Of a stretch of 64,000 bases of DNA, positions 15,629-24,852 are shown in pieces. Under the pieces are notes generated by a model. The model saw only the letters and a list, made by a program, of their open reading frames with translations. It was not told where the DNA came from and ran no database searches. Every line of letters starts with the position of its first letter. Positions within the stretch are counted from its first letter, which is position 1. Origin of the DNA: Thiohalobacter sp. IOR34 (GTDB lineage: Bacteria > Pseudomonadota > Gammaproteobacteria > Thiohalobacterales > Thiohalobacteraceae); NCBI RefSeq assembly GCF_030406045.1, contig NZ_CP128988.1:2019438-2083437 (forward strand), in the 5' to 3' direction. A program made the position numbers and the translations under genes.

Positions 15629-17845
15629 CTACCCGTCTTGATCGTTCTGATCAGCCAAACCATTTTTCTCAGGCTCTGGACCACGATCGGATTTGCCTTT
15701 CCCTTCCCAGTTGGCGCAGATTTCCTCCACTGGCACATCTGGCGCATCATCACGTAACCAATATTCGTAGAACTTTGGATCCCGACTCCGTGGAACCGGA
15801 CGTGCCTCACGGATTGACACCAGTGCGGGCGCCGCAACGCACTCTCCAAGAACAAGCGCCGTCTGCGGTGCAAGAGCCGAGAGTTGGTCCAACATCGGTC
15901 CATATATCCCAGGGACGATCTCCTTGAAGTAACGGAGATCTTCCGGGTTCTGAAGACGGTGAACGATGAAGCTGCTGCATTGCGAGAGGACAGTTTTCGA
16001 CAGCTCGCTCGGGCGTTGCGAGGCAACGACAAGGCCAAGACCATACTTCCTGCCCTCGCGCGCAATCCGCTCGAATACCGCGCGGGCGATCGACTCCTCC
16101 TCGGCGAAGTGGGCTTGCTGGATATAGTTCTGGGCCTCTTCGAGCACGAGAACGACCGGGAGCGACCCCCGCGCTTCTTCCCCGCCATATTCGCCGAGGC
16201 GCTGCAGGAACTCCAGGGTAAGGCGGCCAATCAGTGCGGTAACGTTCTCAAGAACCTCGGAGGCAAGGAGACTGAGATCGAGAATGACGACATTGACAGG
16301 TTCAACTCCATTGCGCTGACGGTCATAAAACGGGAAGGTCTGCTCCGGCACTGTGTCCGTGTCCGAGAGATCAGCGTCATTCTTACTGCCAATCCCAAGC
16401 ATGTCTCGCAGAAACGCCGCAAGAATCTGCTCTGCATCCGGCCAACTTTCCCCCACAGGTCCGAACAGAAACTGGAATCGCTGATCGGAAAACAGCCGAT
16501 CGATACGAAGCAACATCGTTCCCGAGAAGTCACGGGCGCGAGCACCCCCTGACTCCTCACGGCGCAGCACTTGCTCGATATGTCGTGAGCGGAAGCGGAG
16601 CTTGTCGAAATACGAAGGTGCGTCTGCCGTGCACCCGGCTGGCGCTCCACCTTCCCCCAAGTGCGTACCAGTGAGCTTCTCATAAATTGGTTCAATGGCA
16701 TCCCGTATGGTCTTCCTAGCGTCGGCAGGCAATATCTTTGGATAAGTTCCGTTATCAATGTGTTTCTGTGCTTCAGCCGAAACAACGGCTAGCACCTGAA
16801 TCAAGGAATCCTTCGTAAGGTGGTAATGGTGTTCTGCCTCGTCCCAAGCCGCTTCAAGGTCGTGCTGTTGAATCCTTTTCTTCAGCCCCTCCGAGAGATC
16901 CCGCACATCCTTAGATGTCTTTTCATCCTTTCCCGATAGCGACCAGATCCGGTTGAGTTCTTGGATAAGCTCATCTCGCAGCACGGCAAGAGGTGACGCT
17001 CCCTGTTGATCATTGCGCGCCAACCGCAGCGCCTCAAGAAGCACAGGACGCTGAACTCCCTTGGAGGCCTGAAATAGTCGGACAAAGTCCTCGGCATTCA
17101 GAAACCAATATGGAATCACAAGGCCATCGGTTTCGTGACCTGTTCCAGAGGGAATATAGAGACTCTGGCGTTCGTTGTCCCCACTCTTCCAACTGTCGGG
17201 AAATGCGCTTCTGTATTCCCCATTCGTGTCCAGAATAACGATCGTTGTCCGCTTGACGGCGGGCTGATCCAGCACCGACTGGATAAGGCTGGCGATCGTG
17301 CAGGATTTCCCCGATCCCGTACTTCCAAGCACGGCCGCGTGCTTCCCGAAAAACGCATCCGGGTCGATACGGATGGTCCGACCGGGCACCACTGCTGAGT
17401 CTCCGATCGGGATGCAAAACCCAGGCTTGTCAGGCTTCGGCTGTAATGTCGCTTGGTCAGCTGGCCCGAAGATCGCATCGAGGTCCTGCCTCTGTGCAAG
17501 ATGAACAGGGCTGTCCAGCACCGGAAACAGAGATACCCCTTGACGGAACCGCTCGCCATCAATGGTGCCAATCAGTGTCGCCTTCATGAGCCGCCGAGCG
17601 GCAGGCAGGGCCACCATCGTCCGGTCGGCCTTCATCTCAGCCTCTTCGACAAGGACGACACGAGTCACCATCGCAACAAGCCGGCGCGCGCCTACAGGGA
17701 TAGTGATGTAGCCATTGATGCGGCCCACCTCCTGTGGGCCTTCGAAGGTGGTCCGAGTCATCCCCTTCAGGTCGCGGTTGAGTTCGATCGTGACCTGTGC
17801 CGTATCGACCGCCACCACCCGTCCGATCTCACTATCCGCCGCCAT
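15629..17845 (-). CDS. HerA-type hexameric ATPase/translocase of a SIR2–HerA system
   Basis: 738 residues from MAADSEIG, preceded by an AAGGAGGC ribosome binding site. The N-terminal ~120 residues are the HerA beta-barrel (HAS) domain. Walker A is GSTGSGKS (174-181), followed by the DTNGEYRSAF strand; Walker B is VVLVLEEAQNYI. The later GLVVASQRPSELSKTVLSQC is the conserved HerA/FtsK sensor region. HerA forms a hexameric DNA translocase. Next to a SIR2 gene it forms the SIR2–HerA (Nezha) anti-phage complex, in which HerA assembles with the SIR2 NADase. It overlaps the SIR2 gene by 14 bp. Confidence 0.92.
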   Translation of the reverse strand: MAADSEIGRVVAVDTAQVTIELNRDLKGMTRTTFEGPQEVGRINGYITIPVGARRLVAMVTRVVLVEEAEMKADRTMVALPAARRLMKATLIGTIDGERFRQGVSLFPVLDSPVHLAQRQDLDAIFGPADQATLQPKPDKPGFCIPIGDSAVVPGRTIRIDPDAFFGKHAAVLGSTGSGKSCTIASLIQSVLDQPAVKRTTIVILDTNGEYRSAFPDSWKSGDNERQSLYIPSGTGHETDGLVIPYWFLNAEDFVRLFQASKGVQRPVLLEALRLARNDQQGASPLAVLRDELIQELNRIWSLSGKDEKTSKDVRDLSEGLKKRIQQHDLEAAWDEAEHHYHLTKDSLIQVLAVVSAEAQKHIDNGTYPKILPADARKTIRDAIEPIYEKLTGTHLGEGGAPAGCTADAPSYFDKLRFRSRHIEQVLRREESGGARARDFSGTMLLRIDRLFSDQRFQFLFGPVGESWPDAEQILAAFLRDMLGIGSKNDADLSDTDTVPEQTFPFYDRQRNGVEPVNVVILDLSLLASEVLENVTALIGRLTLEFLQRLGEYGGEEARGSLPVVLVLEEAQNYIQQAHFAEEESIARAVFERIAREGRKYGLGLVVASQRPSELSKTVLSQCSSFIVHRLQNPEDLRYFKEIVPGIYGPMLDQLSALAPQTALVLGECVAAPALVSIREARPVPRSRDPKFYEYWLRDDAPDVPVEEICANWEGKGKSDRGPEPEKNGLADQNDQDG

Positions 17846-19214
17846 TTTCGCCTCCTTGCTCCTCTGATCGGCTCTTGGAGAGGGCGCGCTGAGTAGCGAT
17901 AACTTTCTTACGGATATCTTCCTCCCGGAGATCAGGCAGCACGTCCTGGACAAAACCGGAAAATGTGCCAACATCTCCTTCCGCAATCCATACCCGCTGA
18001 TCCTGCTGTTCTTTCAGCCTTTTTACAAACTCGCTCTGCGGAGCGGGATCCACGACCACGAGTGTAAAACTGGGCACCGAGAGCGCCTGGCGGATAATAG
18101 CGTTCACGTGATCGTCGCCGAATCCGTAACCGATCGTGAAAAGGACGGATTGCGGGCGCACGAGCGCCCCCGCAAATCGGCGGAAGAGTTCCGAATACGG
18201 CATCCCTAGAGTCTCGCCATACTTGGCCGGCGTCGGGTAAATGAGCAGATGGCCCCCTTCGCTCGCCATTTCGCCTGCGCTCGCCGTGATACCGTACGGA
18301 TTTTCAATGGAGGGCTCCTCGACAGCCCAGCTGATCGAGCCATGCAGCTTGTACAAATGCACTACCCGGTCAAAGCGATGAACGCGTCCCTCGGTGGTCT
18401 CCGCCGGAAAATAGAGGTCCTGCTCATAGCTTTCCGGCCGGAAGATGCGACGCTGCGTGCCAACACAGCCGTCGAGCAATACAATCCCTTCCGCATCCGC
18501 CGCTTGCTCCACCAGAGTGTCGTAGTTCAACGTGAAGAGGTTCACACGCTTCAGGTTGAGTGGCCGGGTCAGGACCTTGCGAAGAAAGTTCTTGTACGTG
18601 ATAAATCCAGCCTGCTTGTCCGGCGCTGGCAGGTGACACGCCTCGGCAAGCGCCCGTACCGCGACCGCTAGGCAGGATTCAAGATCCTCAGCTGTAACAT
18701 CGACACCCGGATCGCCTTCGATCCGCAGACGTCCCCCCTTCTCTGGAAGCGCCGCCCTCCAGCGGTAGAGCTGAGAAAGCACCTGCTCAAAGTTAGCGGC
18801 TAGCGGTTCGGCGCCGCCATCCTGGATTGCTTTATGCCGCTCCAAGATGTGATCGCGGCTAGTCGGAACCGATCCGTTGTCAACGACATGTTGAACGGAA
18901 AGGTAAAACATCTTGAGCCAGCGGCGGAGCCGAGGGCTATCGCCGCCGTATATTCCCTCTTTGTGGATAGCCTGCTCGATGGCAATGGGAACCTTCCCGA
19001 GTAACGGCCCGCCACAGTCTACCGAGGTGCCCGCCCCCAGTAAGAAGGACACAGTCTCGGTTTTTAGCAGTGTCCCTACCCGAATCCGAACCTCCTCAAG
19101 CGCAGCCTGCTGGGCGCCGTCTTCTGAGCCCTCGGCTACTGCGAGCAAGTTGTCTCCACCCACCCAAAAGGCTGGGCTGATCTCATCACCAGATTTTTGG
19201 ACATCGTCTGTCAT
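17832..19214 (-). CDS. SIR2-family NAD+ hydrolase of a SIR2–HerA defence system
   Basis: 460 residues from the ATG overlapping the hsdS stop (ATGA). SIR2 hallmarks: FLLGAGTSVDCGG (~57-69, NAD-binding loop), FTLNYDTLVEQ, the catalytic-histidine strand VHLYKLHGSISWA, and the C-terminal GYGFGDDHVN. Defence SIR2 proteins deplete NAD+ on phage infection and stop the infected cell. The pairing with herA immediately downstream is the known SIR2–HerA architecture. Unusually, it is read through directly from a type I restriction operon, so the two systems are co-expressed. Confidence 0.93.
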   Translation of the reverse strand: MTDDVQKSGDEISPAFWVGGDNLLAVAEGSEDGAQQAALEEVRIRVGTLLKTETVSFLLGAGTSVDCGGPLLGKVPIAIEQAIHKEGIYGGDSPRLRRWLKMFYLSVQHVVDNGSVPTSRDHILERHKAIQDGGAEPLAANFEQVLSQLYRWRAALPEKGGRLRIEGDPGVDVTAEDLESCLAVAVRALAEACHLPAPDKQAGFITYKNFLRKVLTRPLNLKRVNLFTLNYDTLVEQAADAEGIVLLDGCVGTQRRIFRPESYEQDLYFPAETTEGRVHRFDRVVHLYKLHGSISWAVEEPSIENPYGITASAGEMASEGGHLLIYPTPAKYGETLGMPYSELFRRFAGALVRPQSVLFTIGYGFGDDHVNAIIRQALSVPSFTLVVVDPAPQSEFVKRLKEQQDQRVWIAEGDVGTFSGFVQDVLPDLREEDIRKKVIATQRALSKSRSEEQGGENGGG

Positions 19215-20473
19215 GATATCGCCTGCGCCTGGCTTTCCATTTCTCGGAGTAATTCCTTCGTGTGCGCTTTGCGCCAACCCGCAGTCAATTCGCCCGAAAA
19301 CGCGCTCCTCATAAGCGAATTGAACAAAGATTCTAGAAACTGATGGGCATTCATCATACCTACCGACATTTTTTCCATTTCGTTATAGCGACAGGCAAAT
19401 TCCTTCTGCATCTCCACTGGTGGGATTGGAACCGGTATCTTCTCTAGATTCCTTCGTGTAATTCTCCCTCTTGTAGTACCGGATGCTGCAGCCTGCGCCT
19501 TCCCCAGAAAAAATGGCATGTTGCACAGGCAGACAACATATTCTGGCAATGCCACACTTTGGCCCACCCTTACAATAGTGATATCCACCGCTGTAATTGC
19601 GCGTTGTTCTAGCTCCGGCACTATGCAGGCTCGGCCAATAGGCTCCGCCATCCGTGAGACGAGCACGTCTCCCGCTAATACTTCCGTGCAACCAAGCTCG
19701 TCGAACTTCTCATCGGTTATAAACTTCCTTGATTTGTCAAGAAAGCGGCCAATCCCGATATCTGCTAGCTGGAGAAGCCGAACATTGCCCGACTCGTCCA
19801 TATTTTCTGAGAGGATCCAATCCCCGTCAGTGACGAGGCCCGTCTCACCCTTCAAGGCACCGAATGGCTGAACATCCCAGCCACGTGGATTCAAAAGAGG
19901 ATCACCGAACATCTGATAGAACAGTGCGGGAAGGATACGGGCGGCCTTTTTGTCGGCGTCGGCGCGTTGTTTGCGCAGGGCGTCGGCTTGGTCGAGGATT
20001 TCGACGATGCGGCGTTGCTCCTTGAGTGGAGGCAGCGGTAGTTCCGTATTCTTTACGTCACGATCCGATACTGCCGGATAATGCGCGCCACGCACCTTCG
20101 ATGTTAACGCATCAATAAATTCCGCAGTTCTGACAAAATAGAACAGATAACGCTCATCCACGAGTTCCCTGTCCGGGCGCAGCACACAGAAGCCTGTTGA
20201 GGCTATTTGACCATCCAACTCGGGCGGGACAATAGCAACCGTGTTCAGGTTTGGTCTTACGGTAGATACGAGAATATCTCCGGCTTTGACTACTTTCCTC
20301 GCACGGCTTGGTGCATCGGCGCCCTTTAGCTCGGCAGCCTGTACAATCTCCTTTTGATCCCGGTCAATCGATGCAATATCAATGTATTGAAACAAGTCGT
20401 TCGGGCGAGCACGTGGGTCGCGCGTACTGGTGCGTTGCGTAACGGATGCAATTGTCGTGAAGGGCCAGTTCAT
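19211..20473 (-). CDS. hsdS: Type I restriction–modification specificity subunit HsdS
   Basis: 420 residues with two target-recognition domains (~1-150 and ~195-350), each ended by the conserved helix region. The first is LPLPPLKEQRRIVEILDQAD, followed by a charged coiled-coil spacer (ALRKQRADADKKAA); the second is PVPIPPVEMQKEFACRYNEM. HsdS sets the DNA sequence methylated by HsdM and restricted by HsdR. ATGA overlaps join it to hsdM upstream and the SIR2 gene downstream. The target sequence cannot be read from the protein. Confidence 0.93.
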   Translation of the reverse strand: MNWPFTTIASVTQRTSTRDPRARPNDLFQYIDIASIDRDQKEIVQAAELKGADAPSRARKVVKAGDILVSTVRPNLNTVAIVPPELDGQIASTGFCVLRPDRELVDERYLFYFVRTAEFIDALTSKVRGAHYPAVSDRDVKNTELPLPPLKEQRRIVEILDQADALRKQRADADKKAARILPALFYQMFGDPLLNPRGWDVQPFGALKGETGLVTDGDWILSENMDESGNVRLLQLADIGIGRFLDKSRKFITDEKFDELGCTEVLAGDVLVSRMAEPIGRACIVPELEQRAITAVDITIVRVGQSVALPEYVVCLCNMPFFLGKAQAAASGTTRGRITRRNLEKIPVPIPPVEMQKEFACRYNEMEKMSVGMMNAHQFLESLFNSLMRSAFSGELTAGWRKAHTKELLREMESQAQAIS

Positions 20474-22122
20474 CCCGAAGCCTCAATCTCTCGCAACAAC
20501 CTTTCGAGTCCATTTGCAATATCTTTCTCGATAACCAATACCTCCTTGATCAGCTCTACCGGGTCCTCTTCCGGTGCCGCTTCCGCCACCTGCGGCTTGT
20601 ACCGCCCCGCCGCCAGGTTGTAATCGTTGGCGGCCAGGGTCTTGACGTCCGCCCACCAGCAGCGCGGTGGTTCGCTGCCGGGCTCCAGTACGCTGTTCGC
20701 CTCGACACCCGGCGGCTTGGTGAATTTGGATGCCTTGTATTCCTGCCACCTGGCCAGCAGGTCGGGGATGTCGTTGCGCTCGGGGGTTTCCACGCGGCCG
20801 CCGCCGGAGATCTTGTCCGGGTCGTAGCCGTCATTGGCGACCTCGTAGAACCAGACCTTTCTGTTTTTGGTCTTTCTGGCACCTTCGGCGGGCTTGCGGA
20901 ACACGAGCACGCCGGTCTTGACGCCGGCGTAGGGCTTGAACACGCCGGCGGGCAGGGAGACCACGGCGAGCAGGTCGAAGTCCTCGATGAGTTTCTTGCG
21001 CAGCTCCTTGTGCGCCTTGGTGGAGCCGAACAGCAGGCCCTCCGGCACCACCACGGCACAGCGCCCGCCGGGTGCCAGGTGCTCCATCATCAGGCCCAGG
21101 AACAGCAGCTCGCTCTTCTTGGAGCGGGTCGGCAGGTCGGCGCGGATGGAGTCCTTGGGGATCTGGCCCGCGAAGGGCGGGTTAGAGAGGATCACCTTGT
21201 AGCGGCGTGTGAGGTCTTCCTCCGTCAGGCCGCCATGCTCGGACAGGGCGTTGCCTCGCTTGAGCCGGGCATGGCGGATGCCATGGAGAATGAGGTTCAT
21301 CATGCTGATGCGCATCATCTGGCGGGAGACGTCCACGCCATAGATGGAGGTCTCCAGCAGGCCCCAGTCCGGTATCTTTTCACCCGCGCCCTTCTTGTAG
21401 GTCTGGAGGTTGGGAACGGCCTTTTTGGCCTCTTCCAGGGTCTGGCCCCGCCGCTCCAGCCAGTCTTCGCCGTAGATGGGGTATTCCTTGACTTCCTCGC
21501 TGTACTTGGCCAGCAGGTAATCCACGGTGTCGATGAGAAAACCGGCCGTGCCACAGGCGGGGTCGAAGACGGTGTCGCCCAGCTCCGGATCGACCATCTC
21601 CACCATAAAGGCGCGGATCTGGCGCGGGGTGCGGAACTGGCCATTGAGGGCCGACTGCCCCAGATGGGTGAGCATGTACTCGAAGATGTCACCCTTGACG
21701 TCAGGCCCCAGCTTGCGGAACTCAAAGGCGTCGATCTCGTCCACCACCTGCTTGAGCACGTTCGGGTCCACAATCTCCAGCACCGCGTCGCGAAAGTACT
21801 CCGCCACCTCCGGCTCGTCCTTGGCCAGCGAGGCCATGTAGGGAAAGACCTCGTCGCGGATGAAGTCGCGCAGTTCCGGGCCGCTCTTGAAACGCCACTT
21901 GGACCAGCGGTAGCGCTCGGCCTGCTGCGGGAACAGCAGTTTGCTGTTGCCGTTTTCGCCGCCCAGGCGCGCGCGCAACTCGCGGTCCTGTTCTTCTTCA
22001 TCCAGCAGCTTGAGGAAGATGAGATAAGAGATCTGCTCGATGTAGGTGACCGGATTGGTCACACCGCCGGCCCAGAGGGTATCGGTGATGTGGTCGAGCT
22101 TTCTGCGCAGTTCGTGGTTCAT
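20470..22122 (-). CDS. hsdM: Type I restriction–modification methyltransferase HsdM
   Basis: 550 residues. The N-terminal helical HsdM_N region is followed by motif I, DPACGTAGFLI, and motif IV, NPPFAGQ, the N6-adenine signature. The C-terminal part forms the HsdS-binding helices. It starts 18 bp after hsdR and overlaps hsdS by 4 bp. It methylates adenine in the target sequence and protects the host DNA. The gene appears intact. Confidence 0.95.
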   Translation of the reverse strand: MNHELRRKLDHITDTLWAGGVTNPVTYIEQISYLIFLKLLDEEEQDRELRARLGGENGNSKLLFPQQAERYRWSKWRFKSGPELRDFIRDEVFPYMASLAKDEPEVAEYFRDAVLEIVDPNVLKQVVDEIDAFEFRKLGPDVKGDIFEYMLTHLGQSALNGQFRTPRQIRAFMVEMVDPELGDTVFDPACGTAGFLIDTVDYLLAKYSEEVKEYPIYGEDWLERRGQTLEEAKKAVPNLQTYKKGAGEKIPDWGLLETSIYGVDVSRQMMRISMMNLILHGIRHARLKRGNALSEHGGLTEEDLTRRYKVILSNPPFAGQIPKDSIRADLPTRSKKSELLFLGLMMEHLAPGGRCAVVVPEGLLFGSTKAHKELRKKLIEDFDLLAVVSLPAGVFKPYAGVKTGVLVFRKPAEGARKTKNRKVWFYEVANDGYDPDKISGGGRVETPERNDIPDLLARWQEYKASKFTKPPGVEANSVLEPGSEPPRCWWADVKTLAANDYNLAAGRYKPQVAEAAPEEDPVELIKEVLVIEKDIANGLERLLREIEASG

Positions 22123-22140
22123 GTGTTTTCCGACCTTCTG

Positions 22141-24420
22141 TCAAGTTTTGCTTCCACTGAATAGTGTTTCGTTCATTTCGTCCACCACCTTCTTGAGGCC
22201 TTGCTCGCCGAAAAGCTCGATCCCCAGGTTTGCCGCGTTCAGGATGGATAGTGGTGGCTGGAACAGGTCATCCAGCGTGAGCCTGCCCCGGGCAATGCCG
22301 CGGTTCTTGAGGAGCGCAAGATACTGGGCCTGCTCCGGGCTCAGGTTACGCGTGACCAGCCAGGCACGGAAGTTTTCCTCGACTACTTCCTCGCGGCTCT
22401 TGATCTTCTGCTGGCCGAGGGCGGCACGGATGAAATCCACCAGCGTCCCGCCCGGATTGCGGTAGGCCCTGCGCAGGTTTTCTTCGTTGAAATATCGTTC
22501 CGGCTGGTTAAGCCGGTCGGCGAGCTGTTGCTCTTCATCTTCGGATAGCGGTTCGCCTGATTTGACCTTATTGATAATCGGGTCACGTTCCACGGCTTCA
22601 CGGATGGCCTGTTCCCAATCGGTGACATACTCGCGTTTGTCTACGCGCTCACCTTCCGGCCCGACCTCTACGTAGTTGACTGCCTCCAACCATTCGTCTT
22701 CGAGGCCCAATTCCACCAGCTCGCGCGGGGACACCCCTTTTGGTTTGCTGACCGCCGGCGCATGCCCACCGCCTGCGCCGGTGAAGATATCGGTGTCACT
22801 GTCATTGAAATACTGATGGTTACGGAAGAAGTCGTAGATCACGAACTTCTCTTTGCCAATATGGGGCGCAGTGCGTGTGCCCCGCCCTCGCATCTGCTGA
22901 TACAGAATAGGACTGCGTACCCGCCGGCACATGACCAGATGCAGGACTTCGCGGCAGTCAAAGCCGGTATCCAGCATACCGACACTTACGGCAACCATGG
23001 GGTAGTCTTCGCGCTTGAACTTGCGAATTAACTCATCGGCATTGGGCACGTCGCTGGTAATCACTTCGGCGTACCGGCCCTGATGCTCGGGATGCAGCTC
23101 GTTGAGATATTGCGCCAAACGCGCGGCATGATGCTTGGTGATGGCGAAGACAACGGCCTTGCCCGGCCCCACCTTCTGCCCAGGGGCCAGTTCCTTGTAG
23201 TTCTGCCACGCCAGGCGATCGAACTCTTCCATCATGAGCCGGTTGGTCTGCTCATTCGTCCATTTACGCTCGAACTCAGCTGGGTCGTAGTGTTCCTCCT
23301 CAACATCTGCGCCTTCCGCGATGATCTCGGTGATACCCTCAGCGAACCGATAGGGCACCAGATAACCGTTCTTGAAGGCGTCCTGGATGGGATAGGAGAA
23401 ATCCGGCGTGTCGTCCTTGCACTGATAGAATTTGAATGTGTTGCGTTCGATGTAGGCGGCCGGTGTCGCCGTCAGGCCGATGTGAATGGCATCGAAGTGC
23501 GTCAACGCCGTCTGCCAAGCGCCATAAATAGAACGGTGGCACTCATCAGCAATGACCACATCGAAATATCCGCTCGTATATTCGTGGTAGCGACCGATCA
23601 TGGTTTGCAGCAGACATACCGTGATCTGCTGCTCAGTGCGCACCATGCCCGGCTTGAGCCAGTAGTGGCTGTATTGGCCCAGCAGGTCGCTGATCGCCTC
23701 CAACGCCTGCTTGGCGAGCTGTTCGCGGTCCACCAGGAACAGCACGCGCTCGGCATGGCCCGCCTGCATCAGGCGCTTGATATACTGGCAGATGAGGTCG
23801 GTCTTTCCGGTGCCAGTAGGCAGCTCGATCAGAAAACGACGTTTCCCGAGTTCGAGCGCTCGATCCATGGCACGCATGGCGTCCTTTTGATAGGGACGCA
23901 GTTCACGGGTCTCGCCCTGGCGGGTGTAATAGTCAGGGATCTCAATGGTAGCAAGCGGCTTGCGCTCGGTGCGCATGTGCACGAGGCGTTCCATGTCGCG
24001 CCGCGAGAAGAACGAATTGACGATGCGCGCATCGTCATTCTGGTAGTCCCAGAAATAGATCAGCTCCCCATTGGTCAAGAAGATGAAGGGCGCCTTGAGC
24101 TGCTTGGCATAGGGCAGTGCCTGCTGCTTGGCCACATAAGGATGAATGGCCTTCTTCTTGGCCTCGATCACCGCCAGAGGGCGGCCGCGCTGGTCAAGCA
24201 GCACATAGTCGGCTCGCCCAGTGGGCACTTCATCCCCGTCCGACGTGCGCAGAGCGCCGGCATCGCCATCGGCACCTGGGTACGCGACACCACTAGAACC
24301 GCCACCGGCCTTGACCTCGGTCAGAACCTGGGACTTATCCGCAGGATCCCATCCCGCCTGGCGCAACCAGTCATCGATAACAATCCGGGCATCGGTTTCC
24401 TTGGTGGTGTCTTTTGCCAT
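22141..24420 (-). CDS. hsdR: Type I restriction endonuclease subunit HsdR (EcoEI-like)
   Basis: 759 residues from MAKDTTKE, preceded by GGGGAGAT. Domains in order: N-terminal endonuclease (RADYVLLDQRGRPLAVIEAKKK, the D…ExK core); SF2 translocase with Walker A region ELPTGTGKT, DECHRS (motif II) and LTATP (motif III); helicase C-terminal part with QMRGRGTRT (motif VI); and an EcoEI_R_C-like C-terminal domain. ATP-driven translocation leads to distant cleavage of unmodified DNA. Length matches the short EcoEI branch rather than EcoKI (~1,100 residues). It starts 13 bp after the nuclease-like gene. Confidence 0.95.
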   Translation of the reverse strand: MAKDTTKETDARIVIDDWLRQAGWDPADKSQVLTEVKAGGGSSGVAYPGADGDAGALRTSDGDEVPTGRADYVLLDQRGRPLAVIEAKKKAIHPYVAKQQALPYAKQLKAPFIFLTNGELIYFWDYQNDDARIVNSFFSRRDMERLVHMRTERKPLATIEIPDYYTRQGETRELRPYQKDAMRAMDRALELGKRRFLIELPTGTGKTDLICQYIKRLMQAGHAERVLFLVDREQLAKQALEAISDLLGQYSHYWLKPGMVRTEQQITVCLLQTMIGRYHEYTSGYFDVVIADECHRSIYGAWQTALTHFDAIHIGLTATPAAYIERNTFKFYQCKDDTPDFSYPIQDAFKNGYLVPYRFAEGITEIIAEGADVEEEHYDPAEFERKWTNEQTNRLMMEEFDRLAWQNYKELAPGQKVGPGKAVVFAITKHHAARLAQYLNELHPEHQGRYAEVITSDVPNADELIRKFKREDYPMVAVSVGMLDTGFDCREVLHLVMCRRVRSPILYQQMRGRGTRTAPHIGKEKFVIYDFFRNHQYFNDSDTDIFTGAGGGHAPAVSKPKGVSPRELVELGLEDEWLEAVNYVEVGPEGERVDKREYVTDWEQAIREAVERDPIINKVKSGEPLSEDEEQQLADRLNQPERYFNEENLRRAYRNPGGTLVDFIRAALGQQKIKSREEVVEENFRAWLVTRNLSPEQAQYLALLKNRGIARGRLTLDDLFQPPLSILNAANLGIELFGEQGLKKVVDEMNETLFSGSKT

Positions 24421-24433
24421 ATCTCCCCGTGAC

Positions 24434-24718
24434 CTATTGGTATTCGGTAAAATAGTCCGCCAGATTGCGACCGTTGAAATACACATCACAAACCAGCCGC
24501 CCCCGGTCAATCTTGTATGCCTTGGCAAGATTAACGACCTCGCCCTGGATCAATCGCGCCAGTTTCTGCTTTGCCTGCTGCCCGGCTATCGTATTGATCT
24601 CAGGGGCATCGTAGCCCGTCGGCCGTACCCGAGACCCGGTCTGGCCGTTCCATTTCCAGCCGTTTGCCACTTCGAACGTATCCCCATCAATCACTACTGA
24701 AACTGTGAATTGCGTCAT
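24434..24718 (-). CDS. Staphylococcal-nuclease-like (TNase) protein
   Basis: 94 residues. The SNase core is visible: VIDGDTFEV (first metal-site Asp), RVRPTGYDAPE (Arg and the D-x-P-E acidic residues) and DRGRLVCDVYFNGRNLADYF (second active-site Arg). All catalytic positions of the family seem kept, so an active non-specific nuclease is likely. It is shorter than secreted SNases and has no signal peptide, so it acts in the cytoplasm. It is the first gene of the nine-gene operon, with an AGGAG ribosome binding site ~8 bp upstream and the sigma-54 promoter about 45 bp before the ATG. It could be an extra effector or a regulatory-pathway nuclease. Confidence 0.8.
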   Translation of the reverse strand: MTQFTVSVVIDGDTFEVANGWKWNGQTGSRVRPTGYDAPEINTIAGQQAKQKLARLIQGEVVNLAKAYKIDRGRLVCDVYFNGRNLADYFTEYQ

Positions 24719-24760
24719 TGGCCTTACTCCTCTGGATTCGGTTGTGGTAATCCAGATAGA

Positions 24761-24775
24761 GCAAGCGATATGCCA
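24761..24775 (-). promoter_or_regulatory. Sigma-54 (-24/-12) promoter of the defence operon
   Basis: On the minus strand the sequence reads TGGCATATCGCTTGC, then T. It has the invariant GG and GC exactly 10 bp apart and agrees with TGGCAC-N5-TTGCW except at the C. The predicted transcript would start near 24,749 and run into the nuclease-like/hsdR gene block, leaving a ~30-nt leader that holds an AGGAG ribosome binding site. The gene immediately upstream encodes a sigma-54 activator, which makes a chance match unlikely. Confidence 0.75.
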
Positions 24776-24805
24776 TCACCCGCAACGACCCACGTTCACG
24801 TTAAC

Positions 24806-24818
24806 ATTCAAATACTTA
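24806..24818. promoter_or_regulatory. Possible IHF site
   Basis: ATTCAAATACTTA differs at one position from the IHF consensus WATCAANNNNTTR. It lies in an AT-rich stretch between the -24/-12 promoter and the upstream palindrome, the usual position for the DNA bend that lets an enhancer-bound activator touch sigma-54 polymerase. A single near-match in AT-rich DNA is weak evidence alone. Confidence 0.35.
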
Positions 24819-24852
24819 TGATACGATTCCTCGTCCTCTTGTGATCAAGGCC

